From contig CAJLWO010000014.1 in assembly GCA_905210435.1 (NCBI GenBank), forward strand, positions 1 through 48,592: a stretch of 48,592 nucleotides of DNA. Direction: 5' to 3'. The notes below the pieces were generated by a model. It was not told the DNA's origin. It saw only the letters and a list, made by a program, of their open reading frames with translations, and made no database searches. Numbering within the stretch: position 1 is the first letter of the stretch; the number at the start of each line of letters is the position of its first letter. The translations under genes were made by a program, and so were the position numbers. Origin of the DNA: an uncultured Bacteroidales bacterium (GTDB taxonomy: Bacteria; Bacteroidota; Bacteroidia; Bacteroidales; Muribaculaceae). This document shows, piece after piece, positions 39,769 to 48,375 of the stretch.

Positions 39769-41361
39769 ATGAAAAAGTCATATATATCAATCGGATTGCT
39801 CGCAGTCGCCGGAGTCATGGCATCATGCTCCGAGGACTGGGACAACCACTATGAGCCATCTGACCAGGTGGCGCAGGAATCGGTGATGGAACTTATCCAG
39901 ACCGACCCCGAGCTTTCAACCTTCGCCAGGATGCTTGACATAGCCGGTTATGACGACCTGCTTGCGTCGTCGCAGACGTTCACGGTGTTCGCTCCGACCA
40001 ACGAGGCGCTGGCCGATGTCGACCTGGAGGATGTGGATGCCGTGAAGCGCATCGTGCTCAACCATATAGCACGTTTCAACAACTCGACTGCATCCGGCGA
40101 CGGCCACACCGTCAAGATGTACAACGGCAAGCGTTTCGCCTTTGACGGCGACACGTTCGGCTCCGTGGGCCTCGAGCGTACCGACATCATCGCCAACAAC
40201 GGCATTCTGCATGTGCTGTCGAAGCAGATACCTTATTCCTATAACTTCCGCGAGTATATCGACGTGCATGAGTCTACCTCGAAGATGTCGGCGTTTCTCA
40301 AGCTCTACGACCGCCGCGAGATGGACCTCGCCGCATCGCGTCCCATCGGAGTGGATGAGAACGGCGCCACCGTATACGACTCGGTGATGTATGATTACAA
40401 CCCCGTGCTCCAGCACGGCAGGTACGGTATCGGCGACATAGCCGACGAGGACTCGCTCTTCACCATGATAATCCCCGACAATGAGGCATGGGACAAGGCT
40501 TACGAGCGCATACGCCCTTATTACACCGTCTATGACAAGGATCCCGAAGTGGCCGACTCTATCGGCGACGTGCAGACCAAGCTCGCCATCGTGCATGACC
40601 TCGTATACCGCCGTGTCATCGAGAACCCGATGGCCGAGACCGACCTTTGGTCGACCCGCGGCGGCGAGGTAGTGAACCCTGCGGAGCTTTTCGGCGGCAC
40701 GACCCGCGAGGATGCTTCCAACGGTATCATGTACAAGACATCGTCGCTCAACTATGACAACGTGGCCACCTGGAACAAGCTTCTCGAAGTAGAGGGCGAG
40801 AACCAGGAGGGACGCCAGGCCGCCCAGGCAAGTACCATCTATACGCGTTCGATAGGTTCCGACAACATCTATTACGACTCAATCAGCGAGGCGCGCTACA
40901 TCGAGGTGATGTCGACAGGTTCGACCGCCACGCAGCCCGGTGTGACCGTCACTATCCCCAATGTGCTGTCGACGGAATACGACATCTATGTGTCGTTCGT
41001 GCCCGGCACGGTGACCGATACGCTCAACATCGAGAAGACGCGGCTGACATTCATCCTGTCGTATATGGGAGCCAACGGCCGCATGCAGAACAAGACGTTC
41101 CGCGACCAGAAGGGTACCCGGTATGTGACGGATGAAAAGGAGATGACATGGATGAAGCTCAACGACGAGCCTATATCATTCCCCGTATCCAACTATTATG
41201 ACATGCTCTGGCTCATCGACCCGCTCCACACGCAGAACGACCGGGTCAACACCACCAGGCTGCTCATCAAGACCGATGTCTCCAACGCAGAGTTCAACCG
41301 CAACGAGATGGTGCGCAAGTTCCGCATCGACCGTGTAGTGTTTGTGCCTATCAAAAAATAA
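39769..41361 (+). CDS. FAS1 surface lipoprotein with C-terminal beta domain
   Basis: A 530-residue lipoprotein (Cys20 in MASC, then SEDWDN). The first FAS1 unit is good: H1 FTVFAPTNEALADV (71-84), H2 NGILHVLSKQIPY (144-156). The second is degenerate: H1 LFTMIIPDNEAWDKAY (about 230-245), H2 around SNGIMYKTSSLNY (about 317-329). A C-terminal beta-rich domain (about 365-530) includes ARYIEVMSTGS and YDIYVSFVPGTV, resembling in outline the C-terminal domain of the preceding protein, so the two may be old duplicates. It lies 27 nt after that gene and 9 nt before the second susC. Likely surface ligand binding; ligand unknown. Confidence 0.85.
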   Translation: MKKSYISIGLLAVAGVMASCSEDWDNHYEPSDQVAQESVMELIQTDPELSTFARMLDIAGYDDLLASSQTFTVFAPTNEALADVDLEDVDAVKRIVLNHIARFNNSTASGDGHTVKMYNGKRFAFDGDTFGSVGLERTDIIANNGILHVLSKQIPYSYNFREYIDVHESTSKMSAFLKLYDRREMDLAASRPIGVDENGATVYDSVMYDYNPVLQHGRYGIGDIADEDSLFTMIIPDNEAWDKAYERIRPYYTVYDKDPEVADSIGDVQTKLAIVHDLVYRRVIENPMAETDLWSTRGGEVVNPAELFGGTTREDASNGIMYKTSSLNYDNVATWNKLLEVEGENQEGRQAAQASTIYTRSIGSDNIYYDSISEARYIEVMSTGSTATQPGVTVTIPNVLSTEYDIYVSFVPGTVTDTLNIEKTRLTFILSYMGANGRMQNKTFRDQKGTRYVTDEKEMTWMKLNDEPISFPVSNYYDMLWLIDPLHTQNDRVNTTRLLIKTDVSNAEFNRNEMVRKFRIDRVVFVPIKK

Positions 41362-41370
41362 ACGACCATC

Positions 41371-44300
41371 ATGAAACACTCATATAAAACTTCCAAGAAA
41401 ATGCTTCGGCCGGTGGTATGCGCATCGGTGGCGGCAGTAATGGGACTCGGGATGCCGGCCGCAGCACAGGCACCGGCTGCCGCAGAGTCAGCTAAAGAGA
41501 CAGTAGCCGGTAATACACTGAGCGGCATTGTCATCGACTCGTCGACGGGACTGCCGCTTCCCGGCGCCCGTGTCGCTGTAGTCAATGCCAGGGCGATGGC
41601 GATGACCGGCGACGACGGCAAGTTCACTCTCGAACTTCCGGCCGAGGCGGCCACGCTTAAGGTGACCGCGCCCGGTTTTGCCGACATACTTGTGCCGCTC
41701 AGAGGCGAAAAGGATATGACCATCCGGCTCTCCATGCCTATGGAGGGTGATATATACAGGAACGCGCTTACGGCCGATGCCCACAACGACCGCACGGAGT
41801 TTGCCATCGGGCAGACTGTGGCCGACAATTCGGTGGCCGACCTTCAGGGCGACCTCTATTCCATATCGCGTTCGGGCATGCCCGGCGCAGGCCATGCGGT
41901 ATATGTGGAGGGTCTCCACTCAATCAACTCGTCGTCGCAGCCGCTTTATGTGGTCGACGGCGTGGTATGGAGCGTGGCCGATGACAATACGTCGATTATG
42001 GACGGCCACTTCAACAATCCGCTGGCACTGATTTCGCCTGACGATATCGCCAACATCTATGTGATGAAGAACGGTACGGCCATCTACGGCGCCAAGGGTG
42101 GCAACGGCGTTGTCGTCATCGAGACGAAACGAGCCAAATCGGAAGCTACCGAAATCGAGGCTTATGCCCGCGTGGGCTGGCGTCACGCCGCCAAGAGCAT
42201 CCCTATGATGAATGCCGCCCAGTACCGCACCTACGCCTCCGACATCATCAAGGACAAATATGACAACCAGCAGATTATCGACCGTCTGGGATTCCTAAAC
42301 GACGACCCGACATCGTCGCAGTACTACGACACGCACAACGATACCGACTGGCTCGACCTTGTGACCCGTGACGGCGTGATGATGAACTACGGTGTCAACG
42401 TACGAGGCGGTGACGACCGCGCTCTCTACATGTTCTCGCTCGGATACACCCAGAACGAGGGCACGATGAAGGAGACATCGTTCGACCGCATCAATGTGCG
42501 CTTCAACTCCGACATCAATCTGTGGCGAGGCTCCTCGCTCCGTTTTGACGTGGCTTACGCTCAGGACAATTTCAAGCTGCGTGACGACGGCCTGAATCCT
42601 TATTCGTCGCCCTATTACATCTCGATGATCAAGTCGCCGCTCTATCACCCCAATATCCTGGCGCTCGACGGATCGCTGACATCGAAATACGCCGACAAGG
42701 ACGAGCTTGATGTCACCAACCCGATGAATATACTTGACCTCGGACTCGGCGAGGGCCGCAACTACCGCTTCAACATCAATGCAGCGCCCCGCTACCGCTT
42801 CAACGACGCGCTGACAGCCGAGGGTCTCGTGGCATATACGTTTGACAAAATCAAAGAGAACTCGTTCGTGCCCGACTACGGTGTCGATGAGCGTGACTTC
42901 ATCAACGGCAACGGTGAAATCTATGCCGAGAGCCGCAACGTGGTGAAGAGCCTGATGAACCGCCACACCACATTCATCGCCGACCTCCACCTGTTCTACA
43001 ATCCGTTGCGCGGCATAGAGCATCGTCTGGGCTTTACGGGCGGATTCCGCTACCAGAACGACACGTATGTCAACTCCTACGGCGAAGGCCATAACACACC
43101 TTCCGACTTCATCAATGACCTGGGCAACACCTCGTCGTCGCTCCACTTCACTCAGGGCCGTGACCTTGAATGGCGCAACATGGCGTGGTATCTGTCGGGC
43201 GAGTATGCGTTCCTTCAGCGCTATATCCTCAATGTCGACGCCGTGCTCGAGAGCAACTCACGCTTCGGCAAGAATGCTCCCGGCGCAGCCCACATAGGCG
43301 GGGTGTCATGGGGATTCTTCCCGTCGGTGACCGCTGCATGGCTTATGTCGTCGGAGAAATGGATGCAGGGCGTGAATTTCATTGACCTGCTTAAAATCCG
43401 CGCGAGCCTCGACATAGCGGGCAACGACAAGATACCGTTCTATGCCAACCGCACCTATTTCGCTTCGGAAAATCTCAACAACAACGGTTTCGGCCAGGTC
43501 ATCGCCAACATAGGCAACGACCGCCTGAAGTGGGAGACAACGCGCACATGGCGCGTGGGCTTCGACGCCAGCCTCTTCGCCAACCGCTGGACCATGTCAT
43601 TTGACTTCTACACATCCAAGACAAGCGACCTTCTGATACAGAAGCGCGCCAAGGATGAGGTGGGTCTGGAATACTACTGGAGCAACGGCGGCGACATGAG
43701 CAACAACGGCATCAACTTCTCGACCACCGTGCGCGCCATCAACCTGCGCGACTGGAAACTCGACATAGGCGCCACCATAGGCCACTACAAGAACAAAATC
43801 ACTTCGCTCCCCGGCGGCCAGATACTGACCGACATCTGCGGCGGGCAGGTGCTCACCGCGGTAGGCAATCCCGTGGGTGTGTTCTACGGCTACAAAGCCA
43901 ACGGTGTGTATTCAAACATGGCCGACGCAGCGGCCGCAAACCTGTCGATACGCAATGCCGACGGTTCGCTCACTCCGTTCGAGGCCGGCGATATGCGTTT
44001 CCACGACCGCGACAACAACGGTGTCATAGATGAGAAGGACCGCGAGATTATCGGCGACCCCAACCCCGATATTTTCGGTAACTTCAACCTGCGCCTGACG
44101 TGGAAGAATTTCACCCTCGGCACAGTGTTCACCTACTCGCTCGGCAACGATGCCTACAACGCCCTCCGCGCCAAGCTCGAGGCAGGCGACGACATCTTCA
44201 ACCAGACCACCGCGATGCTCAACCGCTGGGTGGCCAACGGACAAGTGACCGACGTGCCACGCGCCGTCTACGATGACCCGATGGGCAACGGCCGCTTCTC

Positions 44301-44553
44301 CAACCGCTGGATTGAGGACGCAAGCTACCTGAAATGGAAATCGCTGTCGGTCGACTACCGTATACCTATCTCGTCGCCCTATATCCAGGGCGTGACGCTC
44401 TCGTTCGCCGTCAACAACCTGTGCACCTGGACCAAGTATCTCGGTCCCGACCCCGAGTTCGCGTTCGGTAACTCGCCGCTCTATCTCGGTGTCGACGCAG
44501 GCATGGTGCCGCAGGCCCATGAATTTAATTTCGGAGTGAAAGTCAACCTGTAA
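41371..44553 (+). CDS. SusC-like TonB-dependent outer-membrane transporter (pair 2)
   Basis: A 1060-residue SusC/RagA transporter more divergent than pair 1. A signal peptide (about 1-33) and an Ala-rich linker lead to a regulatory-like domain (about 51-122, LSGIVIDSSTGLPLPGARVAV). The plug is unusual: the family block with L-Q-G-R-x-x-G is replaced by NSVADLQGDLYSISRSGMPG, although LYVVDGVVW and ISPDDIANIYVMKNGTAIYGAKGGNGVVVIET remain. The barrel ends EFNFGVKVNL. It is paired with the SusD-like gene 45 nt downstream. Sequence differs so much from pair 1 that a separate ligand or ligand part is likely. Confidence 0.93.
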   Translation: MKHSYKTSKKMLRPVVCASVAAVMGLGMPAAAQAPAAAESAKETVAGNTLSGIVIDSSTGLPLPGARVAVVNARAMAMTGDDGKFTLELPAEAATLKVTAPGFADILVPLRGEKDMTIRLSMPMEGDIYRNALTADAHNDRTEFAIGQTVADNSVADLQGDLYSISRSGMPGAGHAVYVEGLHSINSSSQPLYVVDGVVWSVADDNTSIMDGHFNNPLALISPDDIANIYVMKNGTAIYGAKGGNGVVVIETKRAKSEATEIEAYARVGWRHAAKSIPMMNAAQYRTYASDIIKDKYDNQQIIDRLGFLNDDPTSSQYYDTHNDTDWLDLVTRDGVMMNYGVNVRGGDDRALYMFSLGYTQNEGTMKETSFDRINVRFNSDINLWRGSSLRFDVAYAQDNFKLRDDGLNPYSSPYYISMIKSPLYHPNILALDGSLTSKYADKDELDVTNPMNILDLGLGEGRNYRFNINAAPRYRFNDALTAEGLVAYTFDKIKENSFVPDYGVDERDFINGNGEIYAESRNVVKSLMNRHTTFIADLHLFYNPLRGIEHRLGFTGGFRYQNDTYVNSYGEGHNTPSDFINDLGNTSSSLHFTQGRDLEWRNMAWYLSGEYAFLQRYILNVDAVLESNSRFGKNAPGAAHIGGVSWGFFPSVTAAWLMSSEKWMQGVNFIDLLKIRASLDIAGNDKIPFYANRTYFASENLNNNGFGQVIANIGNDRLKWETTRTWRVGFDASLFANRWTMSFDFYTSKTSDLLIQKRAKDEVGLEYYWSNGGDMSNNGINFSTTVRAINLRDWKLDIGATIGHYKNKITSLPGGQILTDICGGQVLTAVGNPVGVFYGYKANGVYSNMADAAAANLSIRNADGSLTPFEAGDMRFHDRDNNGVIDEKDREIIGDPNPDIFGNFNLRLTWKNFTLGTVFTYSLGNDAYNALRAKLEAGDDIFNQTTAMLNRWVANGQVTDVPRAVYDDPMGNGRFSNRWIEDASYLKWKSLSVDYRIPISSPYIQGVTLSFAVNNLCTWTKYLGPDPEFAFGNSPLYLGVDAGMVPQAHEFNFGVKVNL

Positions 44554-44598
44554 TCCTCCACACTGTTTCACAAACAATTCAGATATTTCAGTACCATA

Positions 44599-46290
44599 AT
44601 GAAAACTTTCAGATATATAGCAATGATGGCTATGGCGGCTGTGCTCGCCGGGTCGGTCAGCTCGTGTGAGGATATGCTCGACACGAAGTCTGACGACTAT
44701 ATCTTCGACGACGACCTGCATATCAACACAGCCAATGACTCGCTCTATTCGGTGATGGGCATTCTCGCCCAGCAGCAGCGTCTTGCCGAGCGCTACGTGC
44801 TCTTCGGCGAGCTGCGCGGCGACCTTGTGGAAGTGCCTGCCACGGCCAATTACTCGCTGCAGGAGATAGCGCAGTTCAATATCAGCAGCGACAATGACTA
44901 CCTGTCGCGTGCCGACTACTACAACGTAATCAACAACTGTAACTATGCGATAGCCCGCATGGACACCTCGATTGTGCTCCACAACAACAAGGTGATGATG
45001 TCGGACTATGTCGGCATACGCTCGGTGCGAGCCTGGACCCAGATGCAGGTGGCACTCAATTTCGGCGAGCTGACATGGTACACCGACCCGATTACCACTG
45101 TCGACGGGGCCAACACCAACTATCCGGTGCTCCCGTTTGACGCCGCCCTCGACCGTATCCTTCAGGATATAGAGCCGTACATCGGCATGGATGTGCCCGA
45201 TTTCGGCAACGTGGGCGACTGGAACTCCACGCAGGCCTTCGTGCGCCCGACGCTCATCGCTGCCGACATCTACCTCTACAAGAACAATTACCCGATGGCC
45301 GCGCAGCTATACTACAACTATATCGACACGTACAACAGGTATATCACCACGGGCTATGCCAACCGCTGGAGCAGCAACACGCGCACCGGCATCTGGGGCA
45401 ACAACAACAACGCCTACAAGAACGAGGTGATATCGCGCATACCTTTCTCAAGCGACGGCAAGGACTATCATCCCGACCTTATCAACAAGACCTATTCGCT
45501 CGTGCCGCAGATGGTGCCTGCAAAGCATTTCATGAAGCAGATGGAAGAGGCGCTCCATTATTATGCCGACGGCGAGAACTCGATACTGATAACGGGTACG
45601 TTTGAGGGGGACCTCCGCGGCATGGCTTTCTATGCCGACAACAAGGGCGATTTCGCCGGAGCCTATGGCTATACCCATGTAAAGGACGAGCAGGACGGCA
45701 TACTCATCACCAAATATTACAACTCAGGCGACGGTGCGTCCGTAAGTAATCCAGACAACGAGATGTTTGACTGGCAGACGGTGCGTCAGCTGCGTACTGT
45801 GGCTACCTACCGCGAGCCTTCGCTCTACCTGCGTTACGCCGAGGCCATCAACCGTGCCGGCAAGCCGTCGATAGCCTTCGCGGTAATCACCAACGGCCTG
45901 AAGCAGAAGGTGATGGATGACCCCACCCTGGTGATGAAGTGGGAACGCACCGGCGAGCCCTACATCAACTTCGACAACGGCAAGTATGAGAACAACCAGG
46001 GTACCGCAATGCGCGGACGCGGCTACGGTATCCGTCTGCCCAAGAGCGGCTATGTGATTCCCGAGTTTGATAATCTCAACGACTCCATCGAGTGGGTCGA
46101 GAACGAGATACTCTACGAGATGGCTGCCGAGACCTGCTTCGAAGGCAATCGTTTCTTCGACCTTATGCGAGTGTCGCACCACCGTGCCGACCACCCGGCG
46201 CTTATGGTCGACAAGATATCTCAGCGCTTCGACAATCCGGCGGCAGCGGCAGCCCGCCTGTCAAATCCTGAAAACTGGTGGATAAAATAA
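44599..46290 (+). CDS. SusD-like surface lipoprotein (pair 2)
   Basis: A 563-residue RagB/SusD family protein; lipobox VSSC (Cys23) followed by EDMLDT. Helical blocks are seen in VIAADIYLYKNNYPMAAQLYYNYI-like sequence (about 219-240; starts with LIAADIYLYKNN) and the C-terminal signature ENEILYEMAAETCFEGNRFFDLMRVSHHR. SusD-type lid for the preceding SusC. It is the last gene of the seven-gene run; a terminator follows 90 nt later. Confidence 0.93.
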   Translation: MKTFRYIAMMAMAAVLAGSVSSCEDMLDTKSDDYIFDDDLHINTANDSLYSVMGILAQQQRLAERYVLFGELRGDLVEVPATANYSLQEIAQFNISSDNDYLSRADYYNVINNCNYAIARMDTSIVLHNNKVMMSDYVGIRSVRAWTQMQVALNFGELTWYTDPITTVDGANTNYPVLPFDAALDRILQDIEPYIGMDVPDFGNVGDWNSTQAFVRPTLIAADIYLYKNNYPMAAQLYYNYIDTYNRYITTGYANRWSSNTRTGIWGNNNNAYKNEVISRIPFSSDGKDYHPDLINKTYSLVPQMVPAKHFMKQMEEALHYYADGENSILITGTFEGDLRGMAFYADNKGDFAGAYGYTHVKDEQDGILITKYYNSGDGASVSNPDNEMFDWQTVRQLRTVATYREPSLYLRYAEAINRAGKPSIAFAVITNGLKQKVMDDPTLVMKWERTGEPYINFDNGKYENNQGTAMRGRGYGIRLPKSGYVIPEFDNLNDSIEWVENEILYEMAAETCFEGNRFFDLMRVSHHRADHPALMVDKISQRFDNPAAAAARLSNPENWWIK

Positions 46291-46380
46291 AGCGGAAGCT
46301 ATCGTTTTAAGTGATTAATAATACCCATGCGTGGTGCGGCAGTCATGTCGCGCCACGTTTTTTTCAGCCTGTGTAGACTA

Positions 46381-46424
46381 TAAAAAGAGACTGCCAAAAC
46401 TTGTTAGACAGCCTCTCTTTTTTG
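46381..46424 (+). terminator. Terminator of the FAS1-SusCD operon
   Basis: AAAAGAGACTGCC pairs with GACAGCCTCTCTTTT across an 11-base loop with one bulged position, followed by a T-run (TTTTTT), 90 nt after the last susD-like gene. Confidence 0.8.
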
Positions 46425-46496
46425 CAGAACTGTAAAATTCCGGCTAACAATATAGGGACGCACAGACCGTGCGCCCCTACTACCTGGAGTTCTGCA
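46423..46496. repeat. MITE-like palindromic element, family A copy 3
   Basis: Ends TGCAGAACT (46423-46431) and AGTTCTGCA (46488-46496) are perfect inverted repeats; the core has a single GGACGCACAGACCGTGCGCC palindrome flanked by TATAGG and CTACTA. A 74-bp short form of the 131-bp element at 14515. Confidence 0.85.
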
Positions 46497-46656
46497 ACGC
46501 CCCGCCCCTGTCAGCTCCGCGTAAGTAAACGACATCGGGCTGTGTTCAATGGCTATTGTGTGGTGAAGGGTTATTAAGGGTTACAAAATAGTGAATTTTG
46601 TGTTAAAATAGGCCGTCGATTGGTGCGGAACCGCAGAGTTTTTTTACCTTAGTGTC

Positions 46657-47118
46657 ATGAAAAAATTTGAATTGGGAAAACGGCATAAATTGTGCGGGTC
46701 CGTGGCGGTGGACCGTCTGTTTACAGCAGCCGACTCCAAAAGCGCGTTATGCTACCCGCTCAGGGGGGTGTGGCGCGAGGGGGAGCGGAGTAGTTGCGCA
46801 AGTGCACAATTCCAGTTTGTCATCACTGTGCCAAAGAAGCGGCTGCGCCATGCGGTCGACAGGGTTGCGGCCCGCCGCCGCATACGTGAGGCTTACCGTC
46901 TGACCCACGGCCGGGTGGAGGAAAAGCGCGGAGACGAGGGTGGAGACACACCGGTCGACATGGCGTTTGTCTATGTTGCCAACCGCGTGCTTCCGTCGGC
47001 ATCGATACATGCCGCGATGGAACGTCTTCTCTCAAAAATACATAATGTAAACGATAAGGTCCATACCAAACCTCCGGAACGAGATGAAGCTGCTGAAGAT
47101 AATAAGCCGGCTGATTAG
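46657..47118 (+). CDS. rnpA: Ribonuclease P protein component
   Basis: A 153-residue basic protein that assists the RNase P RNA in tRNA 5'-end processing. The fold is recognisable from FELGKRHKLCGSVAVDRLF (4-22), the strand FQFVITVPKKRLRHAV (52-67) and the helix RRRIREAYRLTH (73-84). In the signature helix the usual R-N-R is replaced: the text reads AVDRVAARRRIREAYR (66-81), so the conserved Asn is Val and the following Arg is Ala. The C-terminal 30 residues are acidic and polar and extend past the common length. The yidD start overlaps its end by 35 bases, which is the usual order. Confidence 0.92.
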   Translation: MKKFELGKRHKLCGSVAVDRLFTAADSKSALCYPLRGVWREGERSSCASAQFQFVITVPKKRLRHAVDRVAARRRIREAYRLTHGRVEEKRGDEGGDTPVDMAFVYVANRVLPSASIHAAMERLLSKIHNVNDKVHTKPPERDEAAEDNKPAD

Positions 47119-47323
47119 CGCTTTGCTGTCGCTGCCGATATATTTTTACCGGTATTGCATATCTCCGATGTTGCCGTCAAGCTGCCGTTTCACTCCTACA
47201 TGCTCGCAGTATGCCCTTGAGGCGTTGCGCAAGCACGGGCCGGTGAAGGGCTTGTGGCTTACGGTAAAGCGGCTGTCGCGCTGCCACCCGTGGGGCGGTT
47301 GCGGCTATGACCCTGTTCCGTAA
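47084..47323 (+). CDS. yidD: Membrane protein insertion efficiency factor YidD
   Basis: A 79-residue small membrane-associated protein. The family core is clear: LISALLSLPIYFYRYCISPMLPSSCRFTPTCSQYALEAL, with three cysteines in the conserved spacing, followed by HGPVKGLWLTVKRLSRCHPWGGCGYDPVP. It helps YidC insert inner-membrane proteins. It overlaps rnpA by 35 bases in another frame, so translation is probably coupled. yidC is not in the window. Confidence 0.95.
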   Translation: MKLLKIISRLISALLSLPIYFYRYCISPMLPSSCRFTPTCSQYALEALRKHGPVKGLWLTVKRLSRCHPWGGCGYDPVP

Positions 47324-47349
47324 CACGTTGTAGCTATTTAATCCTGTTT

Positions 47350-48003
47350 ATGAATATTGCAGATATTGATTCTCATTGCCACGACCGTGGCGCGAAGTTG
47401 TTGACTTTAAATCTTGAAGATTACCGTGATTACACTCCGCAAGAGGGTCAGCGCCTGATGGTGGGGCTGCATCCGTGGGATACTACCGAGTGTGACATGT
47501 ATGACGCTTTCGATATATTGTCGGAGGCAATCACCGACCCGAGGGTGGTGGCTCTCGGAGAGGTCGGTATAGATCCGCTTCACGGAGCGCCGTTGGAGCG
47601 GCAGCTGGAATTGCTGACGTATCAGTTGCGGGTGGCCAACGAGGCCCGTATGCCCGTGATGTTCCATATAGTGCGCCGTTTCGACATGCTTATGAGGCTG
47701 CACAAGGAGTTTCGTCCGGTGGCGGCATGGGCGGTGCACGGATTCAGGTCGAATGCCGAGGTGGCTCGGCAGCTTGCCGATGCCGGGATATATATGTCGG
47801 TGGGGCCGAAATATAATGCCGATGCCGTGCGTGCCATTCCGCGCAATCTGTTGCTGCTGGAGACCGACGAACAGCCTGAGGAGGAGATACGCAACGTCAT
47901 AATTTCGGTGGCCGAGACGCGCGGTGTGCGCAACGGCGCCCTGTCGGACGTGGCCCGTGAAAATCTGCGGCGGTATCTGATGTCGGGTCAGAAAAGCGTT
48001 TGA
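47350..48003 (+). CDS. TatD family metal-dependent hydrolase, short form
   Basis: A 217-residue TatD-type TIM-barrel hydrolase, likely a metal-dependent DNase or related phosphoesterase. Metal ligands can be traced: DSHCH (7-11), GEVGID (about 71-76), MFHIV (about 104-108), AVHGFRS (about 125-131) and LETDEQ (about 174-179). It is about 40 residues shorter than standard TatD: the stretch after HCH is compressed and the C-terminal HNP-type loop is missing. Several Bacteroidota carry such a short form beside a standard one. It follows yidD by 26 nt and may be cotranscribed with rnpA and yidD. Confidence 0.88.
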   Translation: MNIADIDSHCHDRGAKLLTLNLEDYRDYTPQEGQRLMVGLHPWDTTECDMYDAFDILSEAITDPRVVALGEVGIDPLHGAPLERQLELLTYQLRVANEARMPVMFHIVRRFDMLMRLHKEFRPVAAWAVHGFRSNAEVARQLADAGIYMSVGPKYNADAVRAIPRNLLLLETDEQPEEEIRNVIISVAETRGVRNGALSDVARENLRRYLMSGQKSV

Positions 48004-48038
48004 CGCGGGGTGCCGGAAATCAAAAATTTACTAAAAAA

Positions 48039-48070
48039 TTTGCATAATTGGCGAAAGGTACCTAACTTTG
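48039..48070 (+). promoter_or_regulatory. Promoter of tRNA-Gln
   Basis: TTTG (48039-48042), a 20-base spacer and TAACTTTG (48063-48070) fit the Bacteroidota -33/-7 consensus exactly; the tRNA begins 40 bases later. It serves as a reference for the other boxes called in this window. Confidence 0.8.
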
Positions 48071-48109
48071 TGGCGCTTTAGGCTCTTTATGTGCTTGAGC
48101 GAACAGGAT

Positions 48110-48180
48110 TGTCTTATGGTGTAATGGTAGCACTGCAGTTTTTGGTTCTGCCTGTCTTGGTTCGAATCCAGGTAAGACAA
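48110..48180 (+). tRNA. tRNA-Gln (anticodon TTG)
   Basis: A 71-nt cloverleaf: acceptor TGTCTTA pairs with TAAGACA (48173-48179), the D arm follows with GGTAGCAC, the anticodon loop TTTTGGT gives TTG at 34-36, and the T arm CTTGGTTCGAATCCAGG is standard. CCA is not encoded. Position 31-39 of the anticodon stem is a U-U mismatch, otherwise all stems pair. Confidence 0.95.
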
Positions 48181-48183
48181 CAC

Positions 48184-48230
48184 AAAAAATCCGCAAGAAT
48201 CCGGTAATACCGATGCTTGCGGATTTTTTT
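48184..48230 (+). terminator. Terminator after tRNA-Gln
   Basis: AAAAAATCCGCAAG (48184-48197) pairs with CTTGCGGATTTTTT (from 48216), followed by a T-run. Confidence 0.9.
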
Positions 48231-48332
48231 GTTTTTTTTAACAGGAGTACAAGGGGAACAGGAGCGGGGTAGCGGGCAAGCATGCTGATTACGGGTGCGC
48301 TGTATGGCGGCGTCCCGCTGCGGGCGGGGATG

Positions 48333-48372
48333 AAAAAAAGGAGGGCGTCATAGTGATGATGCTCTCCTTTTT
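48333..48372 (-). terminator. Terminator after tRNA-Leu
   Basis: On the minus strand, AAAAAGGAGAGC pairs with GCCCTCCTTTTT (one mismatch) and is followed by Ts; it begins 4 nt after the tRNA 3' end. Confidence 0.8.
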
Positions 48373-48375
48373 GTG

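Larger units (their letters stand above)
46291..46656. other. Gap after the locus: terminator and MITE-like repeat
   Basis: Contains the operon terminator (46381-46424), a family A element (46423-46496) and AT-rich DNA leading to rnpA. A near -7 box (GAATTTTG, about 46593) is present but lacks the initial TA. No rpmH gene lies before rnpA, unlike in many bacteria. Confidence 0.6.

Noticed and set aside
43912..44982. A 356-residue minus-strand frame spanning the end of the second susC and the start of susD
   Set aside because: It crosses a real gene boundary on the other strand and has shadow composition.
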